Source: an uncultured Candidatus Udaeobacter sp.
GTDB lineage: Bacteria; Verrucomicrobiota; Verrucomicrobiia; Chthoniobacterales; UBA10450
DNA: 7,325 bases
Direction: 5' to 3'
Assembly: GCA_955652715.1 (NCBI GenBank)
Contig: CATPBS010000049.1
Location: 1 to 7,325, forward strand
The notes under the pieces: generated by a model
Database searches by the model: none
Told to the model about the DNA's origin: nothing
Seen by the model: only the letters and a program-made list of their open reading frames with translations
Position numbers and translations under genes: made by a program
In this document: one piece after another, positions 1 to 6,663 of the stretch
Layout of the letters: every line of letters starts with the position of its first letter
Numbering within the stretch: the stretch's first letter is position 1

Positions 1-28
1 ATCCAGTAGGGTTGTGACACAGAAAGGG

Positions 29-103
29 CTGTAGCGTCCGCTGTCCTCAGCGGATTTCGTTCACTGCCCGGATCAGATGCGCTGAAGACAGCGCACACTA
101 CAG
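29..103. repeat. Nested inverted repeat (REP/BIME-like palindrome)
   Basis: Two 24-base arms at 29-52 and 80-103 are inverted copies matching at 21 of 24 positions, separated by 27 bases. Each arm region also folds on its own. Bases 37-54 form a 7-bp stem (TCCGCTG/CAGCGGA) with loop TCCT. Bases 78-95 form a 7-bp stem (TGCGCTG/CAGCGCA) with loop AAGA. The whole can therefore be one long cruciform or two small hairpins, the architecture of paired REP sequences. It lies outside any credible gene, upstream of the fused hydrolase. There is no T-run after either hairpin, so a simple intrinsic terminator is not favoured. That it is a dispersed genomic repeat is inference, since only one copy is in view. 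Confidence 0.7.
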
Positions 104-181
104 CCACGTAGTCTCCTGAGTTTGCGCTTGGCCCTTGTTGAGCAACGTTGCCCGATTTACACAGCGCAAAGAAAGATCAAT

Positions 182-2629
182 ATGCACCGCATTCGTTCGA
201 TCGTTCTAACTTCAACACTAGCGCTGATTCTGGCGACGCCGTTTTGCGCAACGGCGCAGGAAAAATCTCACGTCACGTCCGAGCAAGTAACTCGAGCTAT
301 TCAAGAACTCGGAAAACTCGCGCAAAAGCAAGTTCAAGAAAATGCGCTGCCGGGGCTAGCCATCGCGGTCGTGTTTCGAGACAAGGCTGTGTATGCGAAA
401 GGATTTGGGGTGCGCGATGTGAACACGAAGGCGCCGGTTGACGCTGACACCGTGTTTCAACTCGCGTCGGTTTCCAAGCCGATTGGTTCGACCGTGGTTG
501 CCGAGCTCGTCGGCGAGGGAAAAATCACCTGGGACTCGAAACTCAGCGTCCTCGATCCCACATTCGTAATGTTCGATCCGTGGGTGACGCGCGAGATCAC
601 GATCCGCGACGTGTATGCCCATCGCAGCGGCTTGCCCGAGCACGCTGGCGACTTGCTCGAAGATCTGGGTTTCACGCGCGCGGAAATTTTATTTCGGCTG
701 CGCTATCAAAATCCCGGGAGCAGTTTTCGGTCGCATTACGCGTACACGAATTTCGGCATGACGGAAGGCGCCGTCGCGGCAGCGAAAGCGTACGGCCTGG
801 AATGGGAAGAAGCGTCGCAGGGGAAATTATACAACCCGCTCGGGATGAATTCGACCAGCTCGCGTTATGCGGATTTCATGGCGCGCCGGAACAGAGCATT
901 GGGGCACGTGCTGGTGGACGGCAAATGGGTGCAAAAGTTCAAGCGCGATCCAGATGCCCAATCGCCAACGGGCGGAGTTAGTTCTTCGGTGAATGATTTG
1001 GAGAAATGGATGCGGTTGCAGCTCGCGAACGGCAAATTTGATGGCAAACAAATCGTGGATGAAAAAGCGCTGGCCGAAACCCATCAGCCGCAGATGCTCA
1101 CCGGCTCTAATCCTTTCACGCGACTGCCGACTTTTTATGGCTTGGGATGGAACGTCAGCTACGATCCCGAGGGTCGGTTGCGTTTGAATCATTCCGGCGC
1201 GTTTGACTTGGGCGCGGCGACTTATGTACATCTCGTGCCGGACGAGCAATTAGGGATCGTCGTGCTCACCAATGCTTACCCGATGGGTATAGCGGAAGCC
1301 CTTGGAACAATTTTTTTGGATACAGCGTTGTACGGCAAATCCACCCAGGATTGGTTTGCGCTTTTTAAAAAGTTCTATTCAGACCCGGCAGCGATCGGCA
1401 CGGTGCCGGGCTTTGATTATTCCAAGCCGCCGACATCGCCTATGCCCGCGCTGAAGAACAGCGCCTATACGGGGCGATACACGAACGATTTCTTTGGTGA
1501 CATCTCTATCGTCGAAAAGAATGGCGGATTAGCGATCGTGGAGGGTCCAAAAGACAAGACTTTCCCAATGCAGCATTACGACCGGGATACGTTCACGTAT
1601 GAGACGGAGGGCGAGAACGCTGTCGGCAGAAGCGGCGTCACCTTTACCATCGGGCCGGATGGCAAGGCGACACAGGTTGTCGTGGAAAATCTCAACGTGC
1701 GCGGCGAAGGCACATTCAAGCGTGAGTTAGCTCCGCAAGCTCGCTCACAGAGTAGCGCTCCCGTCCCCGCCTCCCGTGATTTTACTGGTCTCGTTGAAAT
1801 CGGCGATGGACGCAAGATGTACCTGGAGTGCCGCGGATCGGGTAGCCCGACGGTGATTCTCGAGTCCGGGTACCGGAATGATGCCGAAATCTGGAGCACC
1901 CCGCTTGAGCCTGGAATGAGCACTGTGTTTCCGCAGGTTGCCAATTTTACTCGGGTTTGGGCGTATGACCGCCCGGGTACCTTTCTTGATGCGGATCATT
2001 TGAGTCGGAGCATCCCAGTCACGATGCCGCGCTCTGCACGCGATCTCGTTTCCGATCTTCATGCCTTGCTACGAGCGGCGCATATCCCTGGGCCGTATGT
2101 TTTCGCTGCGCATTCCTTTGGTGGCATCTTTGCCCGCTTGTACGCCAGCACTTATCCGAATGAAGTTGTTGGAATGGTTCTAATCGATGCGCTGTCCGAA
2201 AAAGTGAGGTCGGGTCTAACACCCGAACAATGGAAGTTGTATGTCAATTTTGGATTTACTAAACCGACGCCCGGGCTCGAAAAATACAAAGAGATCGAGA
2301 CGCTCGATGTAAATGCCAGCTTGGATCAAATTGAAAAAGCCGCTGCCGCAGAACCGCTTCGCCCGATCCCACTTTTTGTTCTGACGCAAGGCCAACCGTT
2401 CGACCTCAGCCCATGGCAGCCATTGCCCGCCGATTTTCCTGGAGCACTGAACAAGGCATGGCATGCGGCGCAGGATGCGCTGGCGACACTTGCACCAAAT
2501 GCCAAACACACAGTCGCGACCAAAAGCTCGCACTATATTCAAATTCAAGAACCGCAACTGGTGGTTGACGCAATCAAGCAGGTTGTCGAGGCAGCGCGCA
2601 ATCGGTCTGCGCGGACGACTGCGCCTTGA
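182..2629 (+). CDS. Exported fusion: serine beta-lactamase-like hydrolase + DUF3471-like domain + alpha/beta hydrolase
   Basis: An 815-residue protein when read from the ATG. Residues 1-25 are a Sec signal peptide (basic MHRIR, hydrophobic core, ATA before Q26), so it should act in the periplasm or outside. Residues about 35-385 are a class C beta-lactamase/esterase-type domain (PF00144 family): SVSK with nucleophile S96 and K99, an HRSGLP turn at 147-152, YTN at 188-190, and HSG at 337-339 where beta-lactamases have KTG. This pattern fits an esterase or D-aminopeptidase-like enzyme better than an antibiotic-resistance enzyme. Residues about 424-515 resemble the DUF3471 beta domain that often follows such enzymes. 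After a Ser/Ala/Pro linker (about 516-532), residues about 535-808 form an alpha/beta hydrolase: YDRPG at 595-599, nucleophile elbow AHSFGG with S645, D669 or D741 as candidate acid, and H784 in SSHYIQIQEP. Substrates are unknown. No strong ribosome-binding site is visible (AAAGA about 10 bases upstream). An in-frame TTG 60 bases upstream is less likely because it would bury the signal peptide. The fusion of two complete hydrolases is unusual. Confidence 0.9.
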   Translation: MHRIRSIVLTSTLALILATPFCATAQEKSHVTSEQVTRAIQELGKLAQKQVQENALPGLAIAVVFRDKAVYAKGFGVRDVNTKAPVDADTVFQLASVSKPIGSTVVAELVGEGKITWDSKLSVLDPTFVMFDPWVTREITIRDVYAHRSGLPEHAGDLLEDLGFTRAEILFRLRYQNPGSSFRSHYAYTNFGMTEGAVAAAKAYGLEWEEASQGKLYNPLGMNSTSSRYADFMARRNRALGHVLVDGKWVQKFKRDPDAQSPTGGVSSSVNDLEKWMRLQLANGKFDGKQIVDEKALAETHQPQMLTGSNPFTRLPTFYGLGWNVSYDPEGRLRLNHSGAFDLGAATYVHLVPDEQLGIVVLTNAYPMGIAEALGTIFLDTALYGKSTQDWFALFKKFYSDPAAIGTVPGFDYSKPPTSPMPALKNSAYTGRYTNDFFGDISIVEKNGGLAIVEGPKDKTFPMQHYDRDTFTYETEGENAVGRSGVTFTIGPDGKATQVVVENLNVRGEGTFKRELAPQARSQSSAPVPASRDFTGLVEIGDGRKMYLECRGSGSPTVILESGYRNDAEIWSTPLEPGMSTVFPQVANFTRVWAYDRPGTFLDADHLSRSIPVTMPRSARDLVSDLHALLRAAHIPGPYVFAAHSFGGIFARLYASTYPNEVVGMVLIDALSEKVRSGLTPEQWKLYVNFGFTKPTPGLEKYKEIETLDVNASLDQIEKAAAAEPLRPIPLFVLTQGQPFDLSPWQPLPADFPGALNKAWHAAQDALATLAPNAKHTVATKSSHYIQIQEPQLVVDAIKQVVEAARNRSARTTAP

Positions 2630-2690
2630 TCGGGCGCTGACCGCACTGTCAGAAAAAGAGCCGCACTCGCGATTGTTCAAGCTCCAAACA

Positions 2691-3386
2691 ATGTTATTTC
2701 TGTTTCGCGCTGACCACGCGAAGTTGATGAGAACTCAGCTGAAAACATTTGCGCTTCGCAATTCAAATTCGAGCAGAGATGAATCGAGTTTCGACTTCAC
2801 GCCGTCCGAGCTGCGCCAGTTGCGCGCTTTAAAGACGCCGGCCGGCATTCAACGGTTTCTCGATGATTTGCCATACAATCTGAGTTATACGGCGCGCTCG
2901 CCGCAAAAGGTTCTGCGCGATCGTACCGCATCGTGTCTCGAGGGCGGAATTTTTGGCGCTGCCGCGCTCCGCATTTTGGGATTTCCGCCGCTGATCTTCG
3001 ATTTGGAAGCGGAACAGGACACGGATCATGTCCTTGCGATTTTTAAGGTGCGCGGGCATTGGGGCGCGGTGGCGAAATCCAATTTCACTGGCTGCCGTTA
3101 TCGCGAACCGGTGTATCGCAGCCTGCGCGAGCTGGCCATGAGTTATTTCAATATTTACTTTAACCTGCGCGGGGAACGCACCCTGCGGCGTTATTCGCGT
3201 CCGGTGAATCTCGCGCGATTCGATCATCTTCACTGGATGACTACGGAAAAACCGGTCTGGTTCATCGCCGAATATCTCTGCGAGATTCCACACATCCCAT
3301 TGCTGACATCGGCAATGAAAAAAAATCTCACCCGCGTCGATCGACGCACATTACTCGGCGAAATGGTCGGCCACCGGAAAAAATAA
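2691..3386 (+). CDS. Transglutaminase-like hypothetical protein
   Basis: A 231-residue soluble protein without signal peptide or membrane segment. The central part resembles a papain/transglutaminase-like core. C82 sits at the start of a helix (TASCLEGGIFGAAAL). H113 follows an acidic strand in DTDHVLAIF. The strand RGHWGAVAKSNF (122-132) lies where family members normally carry the W..vD segment with the third catalytic residue; here the place is held by AKSNF, with N131 a possible substitute. The fold and family call is by motif layout only, and the function is unknown. The open frame extends upstream to 2463, but that part is basic, low in sense and overlaps the preceding gene, so a start near 2691 or the ATG at 2727 (219 residues) is preferred. 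Neither has a clear ribosome-binding site. It follows the hydrolase gene by 61 bases on the same strand, so co-transcription is possible. It converges on the minus-strand MBL-fold gene with an 8-base gap. Confidence 0.7.
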   Translation: MLFLFRADHAKLMRTQLKTFALRNSNSSRDESSFDFTPSELRQLRALKTPAGIQRFLDDLPYNLSYTARSPQKVLRDRTASCLEGGIFGAAALRILGFPPLIFDLEAEQDTDHVLAIFKVRGHWGAVAKSNFTGCRYREPVYRSLRELAMSYFNIYFNLRGERTLRRYSRPVNLARFDHLHWMTTEKPVWFIAEYLCEIPHIPLLTSAMKKNLTRVDRRTLLGEMVGHRKK

Positions 3387-3394
3387 CCTCGCAG

Positions 3395-4243
3395 CTACAG
3401 CGCGTTTTGAAAAAACGCGTTCTCGAAAGTCGGCTGAAACGGAGCGGGATCGGTGTCGCCGATTCGAAATTGCGGACTGATTTCGAACTGGGTGGCGCAA
3501 TGAATTTCCATGTCGAGTTTGCCGCACTTTACCAGGGACGCGCGCACCGTCTCCAGCGCAAGCTCGGGTGTGTTGCAATCCCGGCTGAGATGTCCGAGGA
3601 CGACGCGCTCGATTTTTCCCGGCAACAATTCCTCGATCACGCCTGCCGCCGCCCCATTCGACAAATGACCATGCCGCGATTGGATTCTCTGTTTCACCGG
3701 CCACGGCCGATGCGTGTCGTTCTGCAAAAGTTTTTCGTCGTGATTCGTCTCGATCACGAGGGTTTGCACCTGGCGCATGCGTTCGACGATCAACTTCGTC
3801 ACGTAACCCAGATCGGTGATGAACCCGAGGCTGCCTGAGCCTGCATGAAAAACGAACCCGAGCGGATCTACTGCGTCATGCGGGACTGGAAATGTCTGCA
3901 CAGTGATATCGCAAATCGAAAACTCGGCGCCAGTCGCAATAATTCGCCAGTTGCGGTGTAACTCGAATGAATTGTCGCTGCGAACCGCTTCCGCTGTTAA
4001 CGCATTGCAATAAATCGGCACATCGAATTTGCGGCAGAGAACTTCAAGTCCACAGATATGATCACCATGTTCGTGCGTGAGAAGGACGCCATCGACCTGC
4101 TCCGGCGTGACACCGCAATGCTCTAGACGCAGCACCAATTGCCGCGCGCTGAGCCCGCCATCGACAAGAATCTTGCAATGATCAGTTGCGACCAGCGCGC
4201 TGTTTCCCGCGCTCCCGCTGCCGAGCATGGTCAAGCTGAACAC
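3395..4243 (-). CDS. Metallo-beta-lactamase-fold hydrolase, YycJ/WalJ type
   Basis: A 282-residue cytoplasmic protein beginning MFSLTMLGSGSAGNS, the usual opening of the YycJ/WalJ branch of MBL-fold nucleases and phosphodiesterases. Metal-site motifs are all present: D28 (VDGG), THEHGDH at 56-62 (H57, H59, D61, H62), H122 (PHDAVDP), D144 (ITDLG) and H218 in LGHLSRDCN. ETNHD (165-169) and HGHLSN (191-196) are further branch signatures. Known relatives are 5'-3' exonucleases or phosphodiesterases, some linked to the WalKR cell-wall regulon or DNA repair. No WalKR genes lie nearby, so that role cannot be transferred. The start is GTG at 4241-4243; an in-frame ATG at 4226-4228 (M6) would remove the first beta strand and is less likely. 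The last codons overlap a perfect hairpin (3401-3419). The gene is divergent from ccsA and convergent with the transglutaminase-like gene. Confidence 0.9.
   Translation of the reverse strand: MFSLTMLGSGSAGNSALVATDHCKILVDGGLSARQLVLRLEHCGVTPEQVDGVLLTHEHGDHICGLEVLCRKFDVPIYCNALTAEAVRSDNSFELHRNWRIIATGAEFSICDITVQTFPVPHDAVDPLGFVFHAGSGSLGFITDLGYVTKLIVERMRQVQTLVIETNHDEKLLQNDTHRPWPVKQRIQSRHGHLSNGAAAGVIEELLPGKIERVVLGHLSRDCNTPELALETVRASLVKCGKLDMEIHCATQFEISPQFRIGDTDPAPFQPTFENAFFQNAL
3401..3419. terminator. Perfect hairpin between convergent genes, possible terminator
   Basis: CGCGTTTT and AAAACGCG form a perfect 8-bp stem with a 3-base loop. It starts 14 bases after the stop of the plus-strand transglutaminase-like gene and covers the final sense codons of the minus-strand MBL-fold gene (within FFQNAL). 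The A/T half of the stem gives no separate U-tract after the hairpin. Termination of the plus-strand transcript is therefore possible but not proven. Confidence 0.35.
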
Positions 4244-4350
4244 GGGTCTTAAGGTAGCCGCGTTGCTTCAGCTTGCGCAAACGGAAATGAGCCGCTCGCT
4301 AAAATGGGGCGGCTCGACATGACGCGCACCGAGAATTACATTCGCGCCGC
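4244..4350. promoter_or_regulatory. Divergent spacer with hairpin, presumed promoters for the MBL-fold gene and ccsA
   Basis: This is the only non-coding space between the two divergent starts, so promoters for both are expected here. Arms GAGCCGC (4289-4295) and GCGGCTC (4309-4315) form a perfect 7-bp stem with a 13-base loop. The loop contains TAAAAT (4300-4305), close to a -10 hexamer, but no good -35 stands at the right distance, so I do not call a promoter position. A purine-rich GGGGCGG (4306-4312) overlaps the right arm and sits 6 bases before a short leader ORF. Folding of this hairpin could therefore hide that site; this is inference. Confidence 0.4.
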
Positions 4351-4354
4351 TTGA
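4319..4354 (+). CDS. Candidate 11-codon leader ORF overlapping the ccsA start
   Basis: The ATG at 4319 opens an ORF reading MTRTENYIRAA and ending at TGA 4352-4354. That stop overlaps the TTG start of the next gene in the arrangement TTGA. A possible ribosome-binding site, GGGGCGG, ends 6 bases before the ATG, whereas no such site precedes the TTG. This is the layout expected for translational coupling: ribosomes finishing the short ORF would restart at TTG. Eleven codons can also arise by chance, and the peptide has no recognisable sequence, so the entry is tentative. Confidence 0.3.
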   Translation: MTRTENYIRAA

Positions 4355-6072
4355 AAGCACGGCTTTTCATTCTCATCGCGGCAACTACCGCGCTGTTTAG
4401 CGGCATTGATTACGCTGCGTCAAGCGATGCGGCTCCGGCAGATACGAGCACACTGGATCTAAAACAATGGGGCCTGGTGGCCATACAGGACGGTGGGCGG
4501 CGCAAACCGGAGGACACGTTTGCAAAGGAAAAGTTGATCCGCATCACCGGAAGATCGGCATATACGGATAAGACCGGGCGAAAATGGAGCGCGAACGATT
4601 TCGTCTTGTCGGCGCTGCTGGAGACGCACGATTGGAAGAACGACCCGATGGTGCTCGTCTCATTTGGCAAGTTAAAAGAACAACTCGGACTCGATAAGAC
4701 ACAGCGGCGATTTTCGTTCGCACAATTGGCTGGGTCGACGGAACTGCAGCGGCTTGCCAATCAGGCGCAGGCGCTTAAGCGCGCGGAGAAACCGCTCGAC
4801 CGGGTTCAACAGGAAGCGTTGAGCGTCAGCGATCGGCTTACGCTTTTGGTCCATTTAATGGATGGAAGCGCGTTGCTGATCATTCCTGCACCGACAAATG
4901 AAGCGGACGCGTGGCTGGATCCATCGGGATGGTCCAAATATTATTCCGAAACGCAATTCGCGCCCATCCGGATTCAATTGCAGACACTCGCCACTGCGTA
5001 TCTGAATGGCGATGCGTTTAACTTCAGTCGCGCCGCCAATCAGCTTCGCGACAATTTGCGCGCTCTGAGTCCATCAATTTATCCGCAGGAACGACAACTG
5101 CGGCTCGAATATTTTTACAATCACTTCGAGGGTTTTTACCAGGCGATCTGGTGTTACGGCATTGCGCTGGTGATTCTCCTCGCGGCACACTTGCGCAAGC
5201 GCGGCCGCGCTCTGCAAAACATCGGGATCGCAGTCGCGCTCCTCGGTCTCCTGTTTCAAGCGTCTGGAATCATCATGCGCTGCGTGATTGCCGGCCGGCC
5301 TCCGGTTACCAACATGTATGAATCGATCATTTGGGTTTCGTTCGCCGTCTCATTTTTCGGGATGATCTTTTTCGCGCGGTACCGGGCGACTGTCTATTTG
5401 CTGGCAGCATTGCCGGTCACGCTGATCGCGTTGTTGCTTGTGCATCAGATGCCGATCGCCATGCCATCAAGCATTGATCCGCTGGTCCCGGTGCTCCGCG
5501 ATAATTTCTGGCTGACCATTCACGTACTTACGATCACGTTGAGCTACGCGGCGTTCGCGCTGGCGATGGGGTTTGGGCATATCCTGCTCTGGCGTTACGC
5601 GCGCAATCCGGCAGCGGCGCGGGCGGATGCGCCGATGCATTTCTGGCTCTATCGCGTCCTTCAGCTCGGTGTGCTCCTCCTTGCGGCGGGCACAATTCTC
5701 GGCGGCGTCTGGGCAAATTATTCGTGGGGAAGGTTCTGGGGTTGGGACCCGAAAGAAACGTGGGCACTGATTGCGCTGCTTTGTTACATCCTGGCGTTGC
5801 ACGGTCGGCTCGCAGGTTGGTGGACACAATTCGGTCTGGCAGTGGCGAGTGTTGTTTGTTTTCTCGCTGTGTTAATGGCGTGGTACGGAGTGAACTTTGT
5901 TCTGGGCAAAGGCCTGCACAGCTACGGATTCGGTATCGGCGGTGAGACGTATGTCGCGACATTCATTGTTCTCGATCTTTTATTCGTTGCGTTCGCGATC
6001 TGGCGCTATCGCAACGGCGGACTGACCGTTGCTCCAGCAGATGAAATCGAAGGCGAGCACGTCGCGGTGTAG
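4351..6072 (+). CDS. ccsA: Cytochrome c biogenesis protein CcsA/ResC type with large N-terminal extracytoplasmic domain
   Basis: A 573-residue protein of System II cytochrome c maturation, which carries and presents heme to apocytochrome c on the outer face of the membrane. Residues 1-22 are a signal-like hydrophobic segment. Residues about 35-262 form a soluble domain (opening LKQWGLVAIQDGGRRKPEDTF). From about 265 to 552 there are 8-9 membrane segments. CcsA hallmarks are clear: PPVTNMYES (317-324), H391 in TIHVLTITLSYAAF, the tryptophan-rich heme motif WGRFWGWDPKETW (459-471) and H523 in GKGLHSYGFG. H391 and H523 are the expected axial heme ligands flanking the WWD motif. The N-terminal domain resembles a segment I associate with long CcsBA-type proteins, but no ResB/CcsB membrane domain is present here or in neighbours. 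The TTG start is the only start codon between the upstream in-frame stop (4300) and the signal segment. The gene converges on the EIIA gene 45 bases downstream. Confidence 0.93.
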   Translation: MKARLFILIAATTALFSGIDYAASSDAAPADTSTLDLKQWGLVAIQDGGRRKPEDTFAKEKLIRITGRSAYTDKTGRKWSANDFVLSALLETHDWKNDPMVLVSFGKLKEQLGLDKTQRRFSFAQLAGSTELQRLANQAQALKRAEKPLDRVQQEALSVSDRLTLLVHLMDGSALLIIPAPTNEADAWLDPSGWSKYYSETQFAPIRIQLQTLATAYLNGDAFNFSRAANQLRDNLRALSPSIYPQERQLRLEYFYNHFEGFYQAIWCYGIALVILLAAHLRKRGRALQNIGIAVALLGLLFQASGIIMRCVIAGRPPVTNMYESIIWVSFAVSFFGMIFFARYRATVYLLAALPVTLIALLLVHQMPIAMPSSIDPLVPVLRDNFWLTIHVLTITLSYAAFALAMGFGHILLWRYARNPAAARADAPMHFWLYRVLQLGVLLLAAGTILGGVWANYSWGRFWGWDPKETWALIALLCYILALHGRLAGWWTQFGLAVASVVCFLAVLMAWYGVNFVLGKGLHSYGFGIGGETYVATFIVLDLLFVAFAIWRYRNGGLTVAPADEIEGEHVAV

Positions 6073-6097
6073 GTAAGTGTTTGCCGGCCTCGGCTCG

Positions 6098-6116
6098 CGC
6101 GTCTCGCAGAGGCGCG
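6098..6116. terminator. GC-rich hairpin between convergent ccsA and EIIA genes
   Basis: CGCGTCTC (6098-6105) pairs with GAGGCGCG (6109-6116) as an 8-bp stem including one G-T pair, with loop GCA. It lies in the 45-base spacer between the ccsA stop and the stop of the minus-strand gene. A smaller 4-bp hairpin (6083-6094) precedes it. The position suits a bidirectional terminator, but neither strand has a following T-run. It could instead be a short repeat similar in style to the palindromes at 29-103 and 6630-6648. Confidence 0.4.
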
Positions 6117-6117
6117 G

Positions 6118-6573
6118 CTACGGGTTCGCGATCAGCGCGTCGAGGAATTGGCGTGGCGTCTCGGCTTTGAGCAGAGTGGTTCGGATCGCCTCATCCTTTA
6201 CAAGGCGCACGAGCGTGCCAACGCAAATTAAATAATCGTTCACCAAACGTTCCGGCACGCCGATGACAAAAATCAATTGCGCACGCGGTTGATTCGCCCC
6301 GGCTGGAATCCCGGCTCGGCTGCGCCCAATGCCGATGACGATTTCATTTACCAAATCGGTTCGCGCATGAGGAAACGTGACGCCGTTTTCGACTACACTC
6401 GGGTGCGCATGTTCACGCACGAGGACTTGTTCAAAAAATCTTTCTGGATCGTCGATCTTTCCGTTTTGCGCGAGCAACTGAATAATCTCGTGCAGCCCGT
6501 TCGGCATTTTTCGTGAACGCAGCCGCAGGATCACCTGTTTTTCATCGAGTAGCTCGGAGAGCGCGATAGCCAT
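6118..6573 (-). CDS. PTS EIIA domain protein, PtsN-like (PF00359 type)
   Basis: A 151-residue cytoplasmic protein matching the single-domain fructose/mannitol-type EIIA family in length and layout. The phosphorylatable histidine is H69 in GVTFPHART (64-72), preceded by the usual VLVREHAHPSVVENG segment. The stretch QLIFVIGVPERLVNDYLICVG (100-120) is the family's beta strand followed by a Pro turn and helix, and the C-terminal helices (LKAETPRQFLDAL) are intact. In proteobacteria PtsN receives phosphate through NPr and regulates potassium transport and nitrogen or stress responses. No HPr, EI or sugar permease gene lies in the window, so a regulatory role rather than sugar uptake is inferred. 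The ATG at 6571-6573 fits the domain start; no strong ribosome-binding site is seen. The gene is divergent from the DUF2270 gene. Confidence 0.88.
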   Translation of the reverse strand: MAIALSELLDEKQVILRLRSRKMPNGLHEIIQLLAQNGKIDDPERFFEQVLVREHAHPSVVENGVTFPHARTDLVNEIVIGIGRSRAGIPAGANQPRAQLIFVIGVPERLVNDYLICVGTLVRLVKDEAIRTTLLKAETPRQFLDALIANP

Positions 6574-6590
6574 TGATAGCAGAGATTTAT

Positions 6591-6618
6591 TGGATTATCC
6601 GGCAAAGCCAGTTATCCA
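6591..6618. repeat. Imperfect hairpin in divergent spacer
   Basis: TGGAT (6591-6595) pairs with ATCCA (6614-6618), and GGC (6601-6603) with GCC (6607-6609) around loop AAA. Intervening bases are partly paired with one bulge and two mismatches. It sits just upstream of the EIIA gene start on the minus strand, and before the GC-rich hairpin at 6630-6648. An operator or a transcript leader structure is possible, but nothing identifies a binding protein. Confidence 0.3.
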
Positions 6619-6629
6619 GTAGATTATAG

Positions 6630-6648
6630 GGCGGGCGCCTCGCCTGCC
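6630..6648. repeat. GC-rich hairpin upstream of the DUF2270 gene
   Basis: GGCGGGCG (6630-6637) pairs with CGCCTGCC (6641-6648) as an 8-bp stem with one G-T pair and loop CCT. It stands 15 bases before the proposed GTG start, in the 90-base spacer between divergent genes. A terminator makes little sense between two divergent starts. A dispersed small palindrome or a leader structure is more likely. It resembles the hairpin at 6098-6116 in size and in its CGCCTC-type core. Confidence 0.4.
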
Positions 6649-6663
6649 GCACTGTAAAAGATC

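Noticed and set aside
122..181. TTG start at 122 adding 20 residues to the fused hydrolase
   Set aside because: The ATG at 182 begins a textbook signal peptide; the extension would place it internally and has no family-like sequence.
182..1360. Antibiotic-resistance beta-lactamase
   Set aside because: The third motif is HSG instead of KTG and the protein carries DUF3471-like and alpha/beta hydrolase parts, so an esterase or peptidase role is more likely.
2636..2656. Terminator after the fused hydrolase
   Set aside because: CTGAC/GTCAG gives only a 5-bp stem followed by A residues, not T residues.
2216..2680. 154-codon minus-strand ORF
   Set aside because: It is antisense to the hydrolase nucleophile-to-histidine region; composition is typical of a shadow frame.
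2463..2690. Upstream extension of the transglutaminase-like gene
   Set aside because: It overlaps the C-terminal alpha/beta hydrolase coding region in another frame and reads as a basic, Arg-rich shadow sequence.
3407..3838. 143-codon plus-strand ORF opposite the MBL-fold gene
   Set aside because: It is antisense to a gene with all metal-binding motifs, and its translation shows no recognisable domain.
5467..5962. Minus-strand ORFs of 120 and 142 codons inside ccsA
   Set aside because: They are antisense to the conserved WWD region; Arg/Pro-rich translations fit GC-driven shadow frames.
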